From: Ktedonosporobacter rubrisoli
GTDB lineage: Bacteria; Chloroflexota; Ktedonobacteria; Ktedonobacterales; Ktedonobacteraceae
DNA: 64,000 nt
Assembly (NCBI RefSeq): GCF_004208415.1
Contig: NZ_CP035758.1
Span: forward strand, 4,154,001 to 4,218,000
Direction: 5' to 3'
This document shows, piece by piece, positions 23,951 through 32,702 of this stretch; within the stretch, counting starts at the first letter, position 1, and each line of letters begins with the position of its first letter. Under the pieces are notes generated by a model, which made no database searches, had not been told where the DNA came from, and saw only the letters and a program-made list of their open reading frames with translations. The position numbers and the translations under genes are program-made.

Positions 23951-25978
23951 TTATACAGCCGTAATTGTTCCATCGCTATTGACCTGAATTGGCACCATTT
24001 TTAAAGGTCGTTTAGCCGGGCCCTGCACGACAGCAGCACCTTTGCCAGGATCGAATATGGCATTATGAGCAGGGCATACTAACTTATGAGTTCCAGCATT
24101 ATAGTTCACGGCAACTCCTTCATGGGTACAAGCCCTTTCATAAGCCACGAAACTCCCATTCGGTAAATGAATGAGGAGGCTCCCCTTACCATCGGCAGGG
24201 TTTGAAAAACTTTTAGCAGTATTTATACCCTGGTCAGTACTGCCCAAAACAACTCCGCTATGGGCAGGAGTTGGTGAAGGTTGCGCTGTCGGTGAGGGCT
24301 GCACTGTCGGCGAAGGTTGCGCCGTTGACGTGGCAGCCTGAGTTGGCTGCGCATTAGATGTGGATGTCACAGTCTTCTGAACACTATCTTGAGTAGTTTT
24401 TTGCTTCGTCCCTGTTGTCCCCATAGCCTGGCTTGTCTTTAGCGAGCCAGAAGAGTTGGCAGAAGGCTGCATAAAACGTGCAAGGCTGATGCCCCCAACA
24501 GTTAGCACGCCAGCCGCAACAACCCCGCCAGCCGCCAGCCAGGCCACTGTTCTGCGCCGGCCCTTATCGGCAGCCTTGCGCGGCGCGGCTCCGCTCTCCT
24601 CCGAAATAACAGGTTCTGCCATTGCACTTTGCTGAAAGGTTCCCGGTTCCTGCGCAGAAGATGCCGCAGCCGAGAGAGAAACAGTTGACCACCAATCAAA
24701 GGGGTCAATCGTCTTGATCCCCGCAAATTGCGCTTCTCCCTGAGGAGAGCTGCCAGCGGTTGCCGGCACCTCTTCCCATGAAATAGGCTCCTGTAAAACT
24801 GAAGATGCCGAGGCTGACTGCTGCATATCTTCCTGATTGTAGTATTGCTCATCATAGTATTGCCCACCATCCTCTCCTGGAGCCCCGGCCTCAAGAGGGT
24901 CATCAAAATACTGCTCAGGAAAATCCGCCTCATCGTCAAACCAATCGATCTGAGGGTGAGCAGTGGCTAGAGGTGGAATAGTAGCTTGCCCCAGCGTCTT
25001 ATAAGGTTGCTCGTCAGCCTGTGGTGTTTCTCTTTCTGCAGATCTATAAGGATGCAGCTCCCGTGTGGTCTCCTTCGCCTCCTCTATTACCCTGAGAACT
25101 CTTTCAAAGGCCTGCACCAGGCTCTTGGCAGTTTTATGGCGCTCGCCGGGATCTTTTGCTAAGGCCTTTCCTAACACCAGGTCTACTGCGGGCGGAATTT
25201 CTGGGCATTCCAGCAAAAGTGACGGCATTTCCTGCTCAATGTGCTGCCTGACCACCTCCCATTCATCCTCACTTTGAAACGGAGGACGCCCACGCAAAAG
25301 TTCATAGATTACAACGCCAAGGGCATAGATATCCGCGCTTCCACTAGCCTCCGCACCTCTTATCACTTCTGGCGCTAAATACTCAGCAGAGCCCAATAAT
25401 GTGCCAGAAATGCTTAATAGATGTCCCCAGGGCTGCTCCTCATCCATAATTCCGCGCTTCTGCAACATATGGGCCAGGCCAAAACCGGCAAGTTGAATCG
25501 TCTGTCCTCCATCCAACAAGAGAATATTGGCTGGCTTCAATGTTCCATGTACTACCCCCTGACTATGGGCATAATCCAGGCCAGCGGCAACCTGCTTGAG
25601 TATCCCTACTATCTGCTCAGGCGCATACTTGCCTTGCTGTTTAAGCTCTTTGGCCAGCGAGCCGCTACTCACCAGCGGGGTTACCATATAGGGACACTCG
25701 GCCTGTAGCCCAAAATCATAGATTGGCAGAATATGTGGATGGTGTAATTGAGCCAGTATGCCTAATTGCTGCCAGCAACGTTCTTCAAAACGCCGGCGCT
25801 CCTGTACCGAAAAGGTGTCAGGAGCCAGAAAAGCCGTGAGCATTACCGCACGATCTTGTTGCTGCTGATGTGCCAGGTACACTGCATTGACACTTCCTTG
25901 CCCCAGGAGCTGTTCAACCCGATAGTTACCCAATTGCTGGCCAACCAGCCAGCTAGCTGGTTGCGACGATACATACAT
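23951..25978 (-). CDS. Membrane pseudokinase with C-terminal Rieske 2Fe-2S domain
   Basis: 675 aa from ATG 25978 (GGGGGAG just upstream; a start at 26011 is also possible). Residues 15-295 have the Ser/Thr kinase fold (GQGSVNAVY, LDYAHSQGVVH, YLAPEV, DIYALGVVIYELLRGRPPF), but the VAIK lysine is Thr48, HRD reads HGT (144-146) and DFG reads GFG (165-167), so catalysis is unlikely. An acidic, Ser/Gln-rich linker leads to one membrane segment (477-501), a Pro/Ser/Thr repeat stalk and an external Rieske domain (575-675) with Cys617-T-H619 and Cys635-P-A-H638. It probably links a redox centre outside the membrane to a cytoplasmic scaffold. Monocistronic. Fusion and pseudokinase status are read directly; function is unknown. 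Confidence 0.88.
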   Translation of the reverse strand: MYVSSQPASWLVGQQLGNYRVEQLLGQGSVNAVYLAHQQQQDRAVMLTAFLAPDTFSVQERRRFEERCWQQLGILAQLHHPHILPIYDFGLQAECPYMVTPLVSSGSLAKELKQQGKYAPEQIVGILKQVAAGLDYAHSQGVVHGTLKPANILLLDGGQTIQLAGFGLAHMLQKRGIMDEEQPWGHLLSISGTLLGSAEYLAPEVIRGAEASGSADIYALGVVIYELLRGRPPFQSEDEWEVVRQHIEQEMPSLLLECPEIPPAVDLVLGKALAKDPGERHKTAKSLVQAFERVLRVIEEAKETTRELHPYRSAERETPQADEQPYKTLGQATIPPLATAHPQIDWFDDEADFPEQYFDDPLEAGAPGEDGGQYYDEQYYNQEDMQQSASASSVLQEPISWEEVPATAGSSPQGEAQFAGIKTIDPFDWWSTVSLSAAASSAQEPGTFQQSAMAEPVISEESGAAPRKAADKGRRRTVAWLAAGGVVAAGVLTVGGISLARFMQPSANSSGSLKTSQAMGTTGTKQKTTQDSVQKTVTSTSNAQPTQAATSTAQPSPTVQPSPTAQPSPTPAHSGVVLGSTDQGINTAKSFSNPADGKGSLLIHLPNGSFVAYERACTHEGVAVNYNAGTHKLVCPAHNAIFDPGKGAAVVQGPAKRPLKMVPIQVNSDGTITAV

Positions 25979-26197
25979 ATATCTCCCCCTGACATAATAT
26001 ATCTCGCTCATGGCTCTTCAGGTGAGCAGCCACCCTGCCCATCTAGAATAAATAGTGTACACATGCTGCAAAACTAGCGTCAATACGCCCTACTCAAATT
26101 GGCTAGGCGATTTTCTTTGCTATTACGCTTTTTGACCCCCATTTCTTATCACATCTATTGTAATAGAATTTGTCTACATACGCGTTAGACAGTACTT

Positions 26198-26226
26198 TTG
26201 GCATATCCCTGGCGGCATTCGATAAA
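26198..26226 (+). promoter_or_regulatory. Promoter for the 24-aa basic peptide
   Basis: TTGGCA (26198-26203), 17-bp spacer, GATAAA (26221-26226). It predicts a start near 26233, 63 nt before ATG 26296. Confidence 0.5.
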
Positions 26227-26295
26227 TACATTTCTAGTTATTTCTCTCTGCACGAAAGCTAGATTCGCCTCAAGCAAACCAGGGAGATTGTCGAG

Positions 26296-26370
26296 ATGGC
26301 AAAGAAGAAAGGGTACCTCCGCAAGCGCCAATCGAAAGGAAAGAAGCTCGCTGAGAAACTAGTCAGGTGA
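26296..26370 (+). CDS. 24-aa lysine/arginine-rich peptide
   Basis: ATG 26296, with AGGGAG about 9 nt upstream and a promoter at 26198-26226, opens a 24-codon frame beginning MAKKKGYLRKRQSKGKK. Eleven of 24 residues are Lys or Arg. Composition recalls tiny ribosome-associated basic proteins (COX24/AURKAIP1-like or Thx-like), but no family can be fixed at this length. It sits alone between the pseudokinase and terC genes, with a hairpin at 26444-26479 downstream. A chance frame is possible. Confidence 0.45.
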   Translation: MAKKKGYLRKRQSKGKKLAEKLVR

Positions 26371-26443
26371 GCAAAATGGAGGCTACAAAGAAAGTGAGAC
26401 GCTGCTTTCACGCATCGGTAATTAGCTTGAGCAGGCAAGGAAG

Positions 26444-26479
26444 AGCCTTCCCAATGTACAACTACATTTAGGGAAGGCT
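26444..26479. terminator. Stem-loop between small peptide and terC (bidirectional)
   Basis: AGCCTTCCC (26444-26452) pairs with GGGAAGGCT (26471-26479), with an inner AATGTA/TACATT, giving 15 bp with one bulge. It starts 6 nt after the terC stop on the minus strand and could also end the plus-strand peptide transcript. Confidence 0.6.
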
Positions 26480-26484
26480 GTGGA

Positions 26485-27456
26485 TTATACGTCTGTATGG
26501 GATTGCTCGACAACAGACTGCTGCGCCTCCTCTACATTCTTAAGGCGCCGATCACGTATAAGAGAAGCAACAACGGCCGCGGCAAGGATCAAGGCAATAA
26601 CCAGCAGAGACAAGAAGGTGGGAATGTGGAATATATCCACCAGCACCATCTTTACCCCCACAAAGGCAAGAATAACAGCCAGGCCCAGCTTCAGGTAGTA
26701 GATCTTATGGACTACATTAGCAAGCACAAAGTACAGAGAACGCAAACCAAGGATAGCACAAACGTTAGAGGTATAGACAATAAACGGATCTTGCGTCACG
26801 GCAAAGATAGCCGGAATAGAATCAACTGCAAAGAGCAGATCTGTAGTTTCGACGACAATCAGCACGAGGAGCAGGGGCGTAGCCAGCAGCTTGCCAGCAC
26901 GCCGTACGAAGAAATGGTCGCGCTCATAGTTTTCTGTCACCGGAATGACGCGCCGTACAAGCTTTAAGATGGGATTCTTCTCAGGATGCACTTCTGTTTC
27001 ACGCTGGAAGGCCATCCTTACCCCTGTAAAAATGAGAAATGCCCCAAACAGATAGATTATCCAATGAAACTGTTCTAGCAACGTTGCCCCAACCGCAATC
27101 AAGATGCCCCGCATAACCAGCGCCCCCAACACTCCCCAGAAGAGCACGCGATGCTGATATGAGGCTTCTACATTGAAGTAGGTAAAGACTAAAACGAAGA
27201 CAAAGATGTTGTCTATGCTAAGCGATTTTTCAATCAGGTAGCCAGTAAAGAACTCTAAAGCTGGCTCCGGCCCTAACAGAAAGTATAGCCCGGCATTAAA
27301 AGCTAACGACAGCGCTATCCAGACCGCGCTCCAGATCGTTGCTTCTTTAAGAGAGATTACATGTGCCTTGCGATTAAACACTCCAAGGTCCAGAGCCAGC
27401 AGGACAAGAACGCCAAGATTAAACGCTATCCAGGGCCAGATACCTATTGCTAACAT
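26485..27456 (-). CDS. TerC/Alx-family membrane protein, probable Mn2+ exporter
   Basis: 323-aa protein with about nine membrane segments. Conserved acidic motifs of the family are present: LLALDLGVFNRKAH, EKSLSIDNIFVFVLVF and ETTDLLFAVDSIPAIFAVT. TerC/Alx proteins are associated with manganese efflux and tellurite resistance. The start ATG 27456 has TAAGGAG upstream. A manganese (yybP-ykoY) riboswitch often precedes such genes, but I could not find its conserved core in 27457-27682. The gene follows the sensor kinase gene (stop 27683) on the same strand after 226 bp. Confidence 0.93.
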   Translation of the reverse strand: MLAIGIWPWIAFNLGVLVLLALDLGVFNRKAHVISLKEATIWSAVWIALSLAFNAGLYFLLGPEPALEFFTGYLIEKSLSIDNIFVFVLVFTYFNVEASYQHRVLFWGVLGALVMRGILIAVGATLLEQFHWIIYLFGAFLIFTGVRMAFQRETEVHPEKNPILKLVRRVIPVTENYERDHFFVRRAGKLLATPLLLVLIVVETTDLLFAVDSIPAIFAVTQDPFIVYTSNVCAILGLRSLYFVLANVVHKIYYLKLGLAVILAFVGVKMVLVDIFHIPTFLSLLVIALILAAAVVASLIRDRRLKNVEEAQQSVVEQSHTDV

Positions 27457-27682
27457 ATTTTATGCTCCTTAATAGTAAAGCAAGACGTCCCTACCACCAT
27501 CGCAGATGTCAGCATAATATATGCATATGAGCTGATTCTGTGATTTGACTGAAGCAAACCTGAGATAAACATCTGACCCAGATATAGCCTGGACTACCCT
27601 TCCTGGTATACACTACCCAGAAGATTTGCCTGGGAGCGCCTTCCGCCACGAGAAATGGCTGGCCCGTACAGAGATCCTGAAA

Positions 27683-29272
27683 CTAAGCTAACGGCAACCA
27701 GAAACTAAAGGTGCTGCCCTCGCCAGGTACACTCTGTGCCGTAATCCGGCCGCCCAACTGCTCTACCAATGTCTGAGCAATCGAAAGCCCCAGGCCCGTT
27801 CCTTGACGCGTACGGGCCCGATCCGCACGATAAAAACGCTCAAAGATATGCGGTAGATCGGCAGAATCAATGCCGATACCCGTATCGCTTACGTGCACCA
27901 CAGCTTCCTCCTCAACGCGCTCTAAGGAAACAGTTATCTGCCCTCCCTCATTCTCTTCATTCATAGGGGTATATTTAAGCGCGTTATCAAGCAAGATAAG
28001 CATGACGCGTCGAATATCCTCCTCATCTCCCCTGACGCGCACAGGCTCGATATGCCCAATCTCTATTTTTAGCTTCGATCCTTCTACCCTTAATCTTCCA
28101 CGTAACTGGCGCACAAGTTGTATCAATGTATGGTCTAACTCTACAAGCTCATCCTTATATTCCAGGTGGTTATCTGCCTCTACCTCTTTCTGCGGCGTCA
28201 CTGCTTTCCCCGTATTGGCATCAGAACGGGCCAATAAGAGCAACTCATCTACCAGGCGTGCCAGGCGCAGCGTCTCGCCGTGTGCATCCATCAACATCAT
28301 CCTGCGCTCTTCGGTCGGCAATTCATCAAAATGGCGTTGTAAAAAAGCCAGATTTCCCTGGATCGTCGTCAAGGGAGCACGCAACTCATGAGACGCGTCG
28401 GCCACAAAGCGCCTTTGAGCCTGCGTGGCGCTTTCCAAAGCTGCTAGCATTTCATTAAAAGTGTCCACCACAAGAGCCATCTCATCGTGTCCCCGTGGCC
28501 TCTGTACGCGCTGGCTCAAATTACCCACATGCGTACCATGCACCGTAGAAGCGATAGCCCGCGCCGTCCTCACAATTCCGGCCAGGGGACGCAAGACATT
28601 TGTGGCAATAGCCCATCCACCCACCAGCGCTACCGTAAGGACGGCAAGGCCAGCCAGTCCGAGCAGAGCCTGCAAGAGCACAATTGTCTTATCCATATCG
28701 TCCAATGGCTTAATGATTAAGAGCACTCCAATCATGTGTTCGGAAGAATTTGAGGTGTAACTATGGGGAGCATAGATAGGATAGGCCCCAATCTTCATAT
28801 GATCACGCGCCACGGTTCCGGTATCATATAATTGCAGTTCCCCGGTCTGCATCACCATATGTATAGCTTTTACAGCATTAGAGTTTTGCGAGAAGCGTGT
28901 GTCGCTATTAGTAGAGCAGCAGCGCTGTACTCCCCGCATATCAAAGGCGGCAACCGTGATATTACTATCCTGATTCAAATCGATTGGGGCAGGCAAGGGA
29001 TGCTCTGGCCAGTAAGGAGGATTATGCTGCAACTTCTGCCTTATATTGACAACTGCCACCTTTGCATCAGCCTCAATGGTATGGGATACGCTCTGATTGA
29101 TCGAAGAAATAGTCAACCAGAGCACAAGAGAAGCATAAAGGATAAGGGAAAGCGCGATTAAACCTCCATACCAGAGCATGAGTTGCACACGCAACGAGCG
29201 TACAGGGCCTCGGCTGGAGGTCAGTGTCTGCGATGTTCTGCTTATTGCCAGAATTTTATTCTTTAAAAACAT
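27683..29272 (-). CDS. Two-component sensor histidine kinase (HAMP, MprB-like)
   Basis: 529-aa membrane kinase. A first membrane segment (LMLWYGGLIALSLILYASLVLW) and a second (LLGLAGLAVLTVALVGGWAIA) frame an extracytoplasmic sensor of about 130 residues. HAMP follows, then HisKA FVADASHELRAPLTTIQG with the phospho-histidine, N box LILLDNALKYTP, DTGIGI, and lid GTGLGLSIAQTLVEQLGG. The kinase domain carries a roughly 50-residue hydrophilic insertion (KAVTPQKEVEADNHLEYKD). The ATG at 29272 overlaps the regulator stop by 17 nt, so the pair is co-translated. The signal is unknown. Confidence 0.93.
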   Translation of the reverse strand: MFLKNKILAISRTSQTLTSSRGPVRSLRVQLMLWYGGLIALSLILYASLVLWLTISSINQSVSHTIEADAKVAVVNIRQKLQHNPPYWPEHPLPAPIDLNQDSNITVAAFDMRGVQRCCSTNSDTRFSQNSNAVKAIHMVMQTGELQLYDTGTVARDHMKIGAYPIYAPHSYTSNSSEHMIGVLLIIKPLDDMDKTIVLLQALLGLAGLAVLTVALVGGWAIATNVLRPLAGIVRTARAIASTVHGTHVGNLSQRVQRPRGHDEMALVVDTFNEMLAALESATQAQRRFVADASHELRAPLTTIQGNLAFLQRHFDELPTEERRMMLMDAHGETLRLARLVDELLLLARSDANTGKAVTPQKEVEADNHLEYKDELVELDHTLIQLVRQLRGRLRVEGSKLKIEIGHIEPVRVRGDEEDIRRVMLILLDNALKYTPMNEENEGGQITVSLERVEEEAVVHVSDTGIGIDSADLPHIFERFYRADRARTRQGTGLGLSIAQTLVEQLGGRITAQSVPGEGSTFSFWLPLA

Positions 29273-29930
29273 AACCAATACCTCGCACAGTATGAATTAA
29301 GCGAGGCTCATCACTAGCTTCCAGCTTAGCACGTAGATAGCCAACGTAAACTTCCAGAACGTTAGATGACCCCTCAAAATCAAGCCCCCAGACCCGATCC
29401 ATAATCACATCCCTTGTCAAGACCTGGCGTGGACGCCGCAGGAAAAGCGCAAGAAGCTCATATTCTGTAGGCGAAAGTTCTATTTCACGCGGCCCGCGGT
29501 GCGCTACGCGGGTGCCTGTATCCAGTTCGATACCAGCATAACGCAATACTTCATGGCGCTCAGACATATTTCTACGCAGCAGCGCTTTTACACGTGCCAG
29601 TAACTCCTCAGGAGCAAAGGGCTTGACCAGATAATCATCAGCACCTACTTCAAAGCCTTTTACACGGTCGGGAACTGCATCGCGCGCCGTCAATAAGAGA
29701 ATAGGCACATTATCACCGGCAGCCCGTAAACGCTGCACAACTTCCAATCCATCCAAGCCCGGCAGCATAACATCTAAGACGATCAAATCAGGTGGCCGTT
29801 CCAGGGTTCTACGCAACGCATCGTCACCGCTAGACGCAATAGCTATACTATACCCCTCATAAGCAAAGATACGCCGTAACAGATCTGTAATGCGCGGATC
29901 GTCATCCACCACTAGCAAATGGGCTTTCAT
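29256..29930 (-). CDS. OmpR-family response regulator (MprA-like)
   Basis: 224-aa regulator. The receiver shows VVDDDPRI, phospho-acceptor Asp in LIVLDVMLPGLDG and YLVKPFAPEELLAR; the winged helix shows LSPTEYELLALFL and the end GIGYVFKE. A GGAGGAGG site precedes ATG 29930. The partner kinase is encoded immediately downstream. Three TCTGA repeats with 11-bp spacing lie upstream beside an extended -10 (30018-30073), a layout expected for positive autoregulation by an OmpR/PhoB-type regulator. Confidence 0.94.
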   Translation of the reverse strand: MKAHLLVVDDDPRITDLLRRIFAYEGYSIAIASSGDDALRRTLERPPDLIVLDVMLPGLDGLEVVQRLRAAGDNVPILLLTARDAVPDRVKGFEVGADDYLVKPFAPEELLARVKALLRRNMSERHEVLRYAGIELDTGTRVAHRGPREIELSPTEYELLALFLRRPRQVLTRDVIMDRVWGLDFEGSSNVLEVYVGYLRAKLEASDEPRLIHTVRGIGYVFKE

Positions 29931-30017
29931 CGCCTCCTCCAGTTCTGTATAATCAATTTTTGATCGTTTCTATTTTATATAAAATACTTACAATTACACT
30001 CTCTTTAGCCTACTCAG

Positions 30018-30073
30018 AGTATATCATCGCAACGTAAGGAGAATCTGAGAGTAATCTGAATCATGTCTGAGAG
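30018..30073 (-). promoter_or_regulatory. Promoter with three 11-bp-phased TCTGA repeats for the two-component operon
   Basis: TCTGA occurs at 30044, 30055 and 30066, with units TCTGAGAG, TCTGAATC and TCTGAGAG, exactly 11 bp apart. On the minus strand an extended -10, TGATATACT, covers 30018-30026. The -35 position is poor (AGATTC) and is overlapped by the repeats. This is the arrangement of an activator site that replaces the -35. The regulator gene itself begins at 29930. Confidence 0.6.
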
Positions 30074-30295
30074 CCTCTAAAGAGCAAATCAGGAGCTCAA
30101 CATACATAATTTTCGCTGCCGAATTTACAGTCTCGATCAGGCAGGCAAGCGGCTTCATCTCTATCTTCTACGAGACGTATAGCCGCCTCTGCCCTTGCCA
30201 AAAGCCCTACACTTTTTTAGGATTATAAGTAAGAGTCATCTTGATGGAAGAATATTATAGCATCATTTCAGTGACCAGGAGTAATTAATAACGGC

Positions 30296-31000
30296 ATGGA
30301 ACAACAAACTTCTCAAGATCTTGTGAAAACTAATACCATTTATCTGGTACGTCACGGCGAAAATCAGGCTAATATCACCAAAGAGTTTTCATATAAAAAA
30401 GTTGATTATCCCCTTACGCCCAAAGGTGTTCAACAAGCCAGGCAAACGGCCCTCTATTTTAGGGATGAGCCTATCCATGAAGTCTATGCTTCGCCATTAA
30501 AAAGGGCCAGGGAAACTGCCGACATTATTGCACGTGAACATCATCTTCCCGTTACAATTATGGAGCAATTTCGCGAATTGAACCTGGGAGAGCTTGAAGA
30601 TATGCCACCCACAGCCGAAAATTGGGCTCTCTTTGGGAGCGTAGTGAAGGATTGGTACAACGGACGCCCCGAAACAGCCTTTCCGGGAGGGGAAAACTAT
30701 CATATGGCTCTTGAACGCGTTCAGGAGGGCTTGCAGGAGATTACACACAACAAAGTTGGGCGCAACATTGTAGTGGTCGCCCATGGCGGTATTGTGACTG
30801 TGGCGGTGAGTGGCATTTGTCAGAATCTTGCCGATGTTGTCACTATAGAGACATTTAAGGTCAACCACAACTGCTCTATTACCAGAATGGAGCTGCTTAG
30901 CAGCGCGGAAAAGCTTTCCGGCACCCTCACATACTGGGCTTCGCATGCGCACCTCTCCGGAGAAGCAGCTCTTCTGGTCAACGCCTTCCCTGACAAATAA
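30296..31000 (+). CDS. Histidine phosphatase family (phosphoglycerate-mutase-like) protein
   Basis: 234-aa enzyme of the RHG superfamily. The phospho-accepting histidine is in YLVRHGENQANI, with further active-site residues in YASPLKRARETADII, the acidic ELNLGELEDM and VVAHGGIVTVAVSG. Such proteins act as phosphoserine, phosphosugar or broad phosphatases; substrate cannot be predicted. An AGGAG lies 14 nt before ATG 30296, rather distant. The leader 30074-30295 contains an imperfect GC-rich inverted repeat (about 30140-30205) of unclear role. Monocistronic and divergent from the regulator operon. Confidence 0.88.
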   Translation: MEQQTSQDLVKTNTIYLVRHGENQANITKEFSYKKVDYPLTPKGVQQARQTALYFRDEPIHEVYASPLKRARETADIIAREHHLPVTIMEQFRELNLGELEDMPPTAENWALFGSVVKDWYNGRPETAFPGGENYHMALERVQEGLQEITHNKVGRNIVVVAHGGIVTVAVSGICQNLADVVTIETFKVNHNCSITRMELLSSAEKLSGTLTYWASHAHLSGEAALLVNAFPDK

Positions 31001-31225
31001 ATCGCCCTTTGACAATTTACCTGCAAGTCCAGGCCAGGTGACGAATAGTAAGAGTCATCCCAACAATTTTTCAGCAGGGGCTGCAAAGAGCTTGCCCTTT
31101 AACCGGGCTCTGGAGCCACAACGCAAGCCAGTGGACGCGCCACGATCTACCGGAACCAGGGCTTCCATCCTTTTTACCCCAGGTGCGCCGCTGCAGGCGG
31201 GACACAACAAAGGGGATGGCTCTTG

Positions 31226-32425
31226 TTATTCTACTCGACAGAAGACAGCTTTTAAATATCCTGTCTCTGGCATCGCCAGATTGACTGGATGGTCAAGGCT
31301 ATAGGTATACTGCTCTAGCAGCTGGATTGAACGTCCCTGCCGCTGTGCACTTAACGAGATTACTCCCAGCAGATCATCTAGCCCTATGGCTCCCGAGCAA
31401 GAGCAGGTAAGTAAGATTCCGCCCGGCCGCAACACTTGCATACCTAAGGCATTTAGACGACGATAGCCCTTTAAGGCCTGGTTGCGCGCCTGCTGCCCTT
31501 TGGCAAAAGCCGGCGGATCAAGCACGACCACATCAAATTGCTCAGCATTTTCGGCCGCTGTCTGCAGATAATCAAATACGTCGGCTATAAGAAATTCATG
31601 GCGCTCTGGATCAAGACCATTTAAGCCAAAATGCTCGCGAGCCGCAGCTACGGCCGGGGCCGAGACATCCACGCTAGTCACGTGTGTAGGCTGGCTGCTC
31701 AGGGCTGCGGAGACGGAAAAGCCTCCCGTATAGCAAAAGCAATTAAGTACTCGTTTGCCAGCGGCATATTTCCGTAAAGCTTCTCGCTTATCGCGTTGAT
31801 CAAGGAAAAAGCCTGTCTTCTGTCCCAGCCAAGGATCGACAATAAATTGTATTCCATTCTCACGAATGGCTACGTGTGCGGGCACAGCACCAGCCGCCAC
31901 CTCTGGCTTCTCAATGGGCAGCCCTTCACGCCGGCGCGCCTGGCTATCGTTGCGCAGCAATATTCCCTCAGCTTGCGTCTCCTGGGTGAGGGCCTCTATG
32001 GCGAGTGGAGCTAATTGCGCCATCCCTGCCGTATGGATCTGAGCCACGAGAATGTCGGCATAACGATCCACGATCAAACCTGGCAGTTCATCTCCTTCAG
32101 AATTGAGCAAACGATAGGCGTTGGTTAGCTCCGGGTCCAGCACACTGCGCAGAGCCAACGCCTTGCGGATACGCCGGCGAAAAAACTCTGTATCGATCAG
32201 CTCTTCTGGATCGCGCGTCAAGATGCGAATCGCAATATCTGTCTGCGCATTATAATAACCACGCGCAACAAACTGGCCAGTTGCTGACTTCACGTCAATC
32301 AGGCCACCAGTCTCGACCCAGTGCGGTGCTTGCTGCAAAGCCCCCGAGAAGATCCATAAATGCCCATTCAACAAGCTCTCTTCACGGTGAGGCTTGAGGC
32401 TGGCCGTAGGATAACGAACTGACAA
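31226..32425 (-). CDS. Class I SAM-dependent rRNA methyltransferase (RlmI-like)
   Basis: 399-aa protein with an N-terminal PUA-like domain (HLWIFSGAL, GQFVARGYYN) and a C-terminal Rossmann methyltransferase. Motifs are NCFCYTGGFSVSAA (SAM binding), VTSVDVSAPAV and the catalytic FDVVVLDPPAFAKG. RlmI methylates C5 of a 23S rRNA cytosine; this is the closest family. The start is TTG 32425, since AAGGAG lies 6 nt before it and no ATG is nearby. Monocistronic. In 31001-31225, between the histidine-phosphatase stop and this stop, I see nothing convincing. Confidence 0.9.
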   Translation of the reverse strand: MSVRYPTASLKPHREESLLNGHLWIFSGALQQAPHWVETGGLIDVKSATGQFVARGYYNAQTDIAIRILTRDPEELIDTEFFRRRIRKALALRSVLDPELTNAYRLLNSEGDELPGLIVDRYADILVAQIHTAGMAQLAPLAIEALTQETQAEGILLRNDSQARRREGLPIEKPEVAAGAVPAHVAIRENGIQFIVDPWLGQKTGFFLDQRDKREALRKYAAGKRVLNCFCYTGGFSVSAALSSQPTHVTSVDVSAPAVAAAREHFGLNGLDPERHEFLIADVFDYLQTAAENAEQFDVVVLDPPAFAKGQQARNQALKGYRRLNALGMQVLRPGGILLTCSCSGAIGLDDLLGVISLSAQRQGRSIQLLEQYTYSLDHPVNLAMPETGYLKAVFCRVE

Positions 32426-32627
32426 CGCCGGCTCCTTATTATTCTAGTAGTCTAGCTTTCTATGGATTGTATGCAGCGAAGAAGGAAAAGAGGTCTGGCA
32501 CCCTTACACATCCCGACCACCTTCCAGCTCACATTATGGCTATTATCGCATAGCTGTCCAGAGGCAGGACGGCCACTGAGTTCAATACTGTTTTCTCGCC
32601 AGGCCCACTGCACCCAACAAAACCGAA

Positions 32628-32663
32628 GGAATAAAAGAGGTGAGTAGCACGAGTCTACTCACC
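32628..32663 (-). terminator. Rho-independent terminator after the GH15 gene
   Basis: GGTGAGTAG (32639-32647) pairs with CTACTCACC (32655-32663) around 7 nt. On the minus strand it is followed by TCTTTTATTC. It lies 40 nt after the GH15 stop. Confidence 0.8.
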
Positions 32664-32702
32664 CCTGAAGACATTCAAGATATAAGACAACGATCAGACA
32701 TT

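Noticed and set aside
27457..27682. Manganese (yybP-ykoY) riboswitch upstream of terC
   Set aside because: Expected from gene family, but the conserved core (GGGGAGUAGC and paired loops) is not present on the minus strand.
31001..31225. Possible small RNA between the phosphatase and RlmI-like genes
   Set aside because: Some short complementary words occur, but no stable long stem, promoter or terminator could be assembled.
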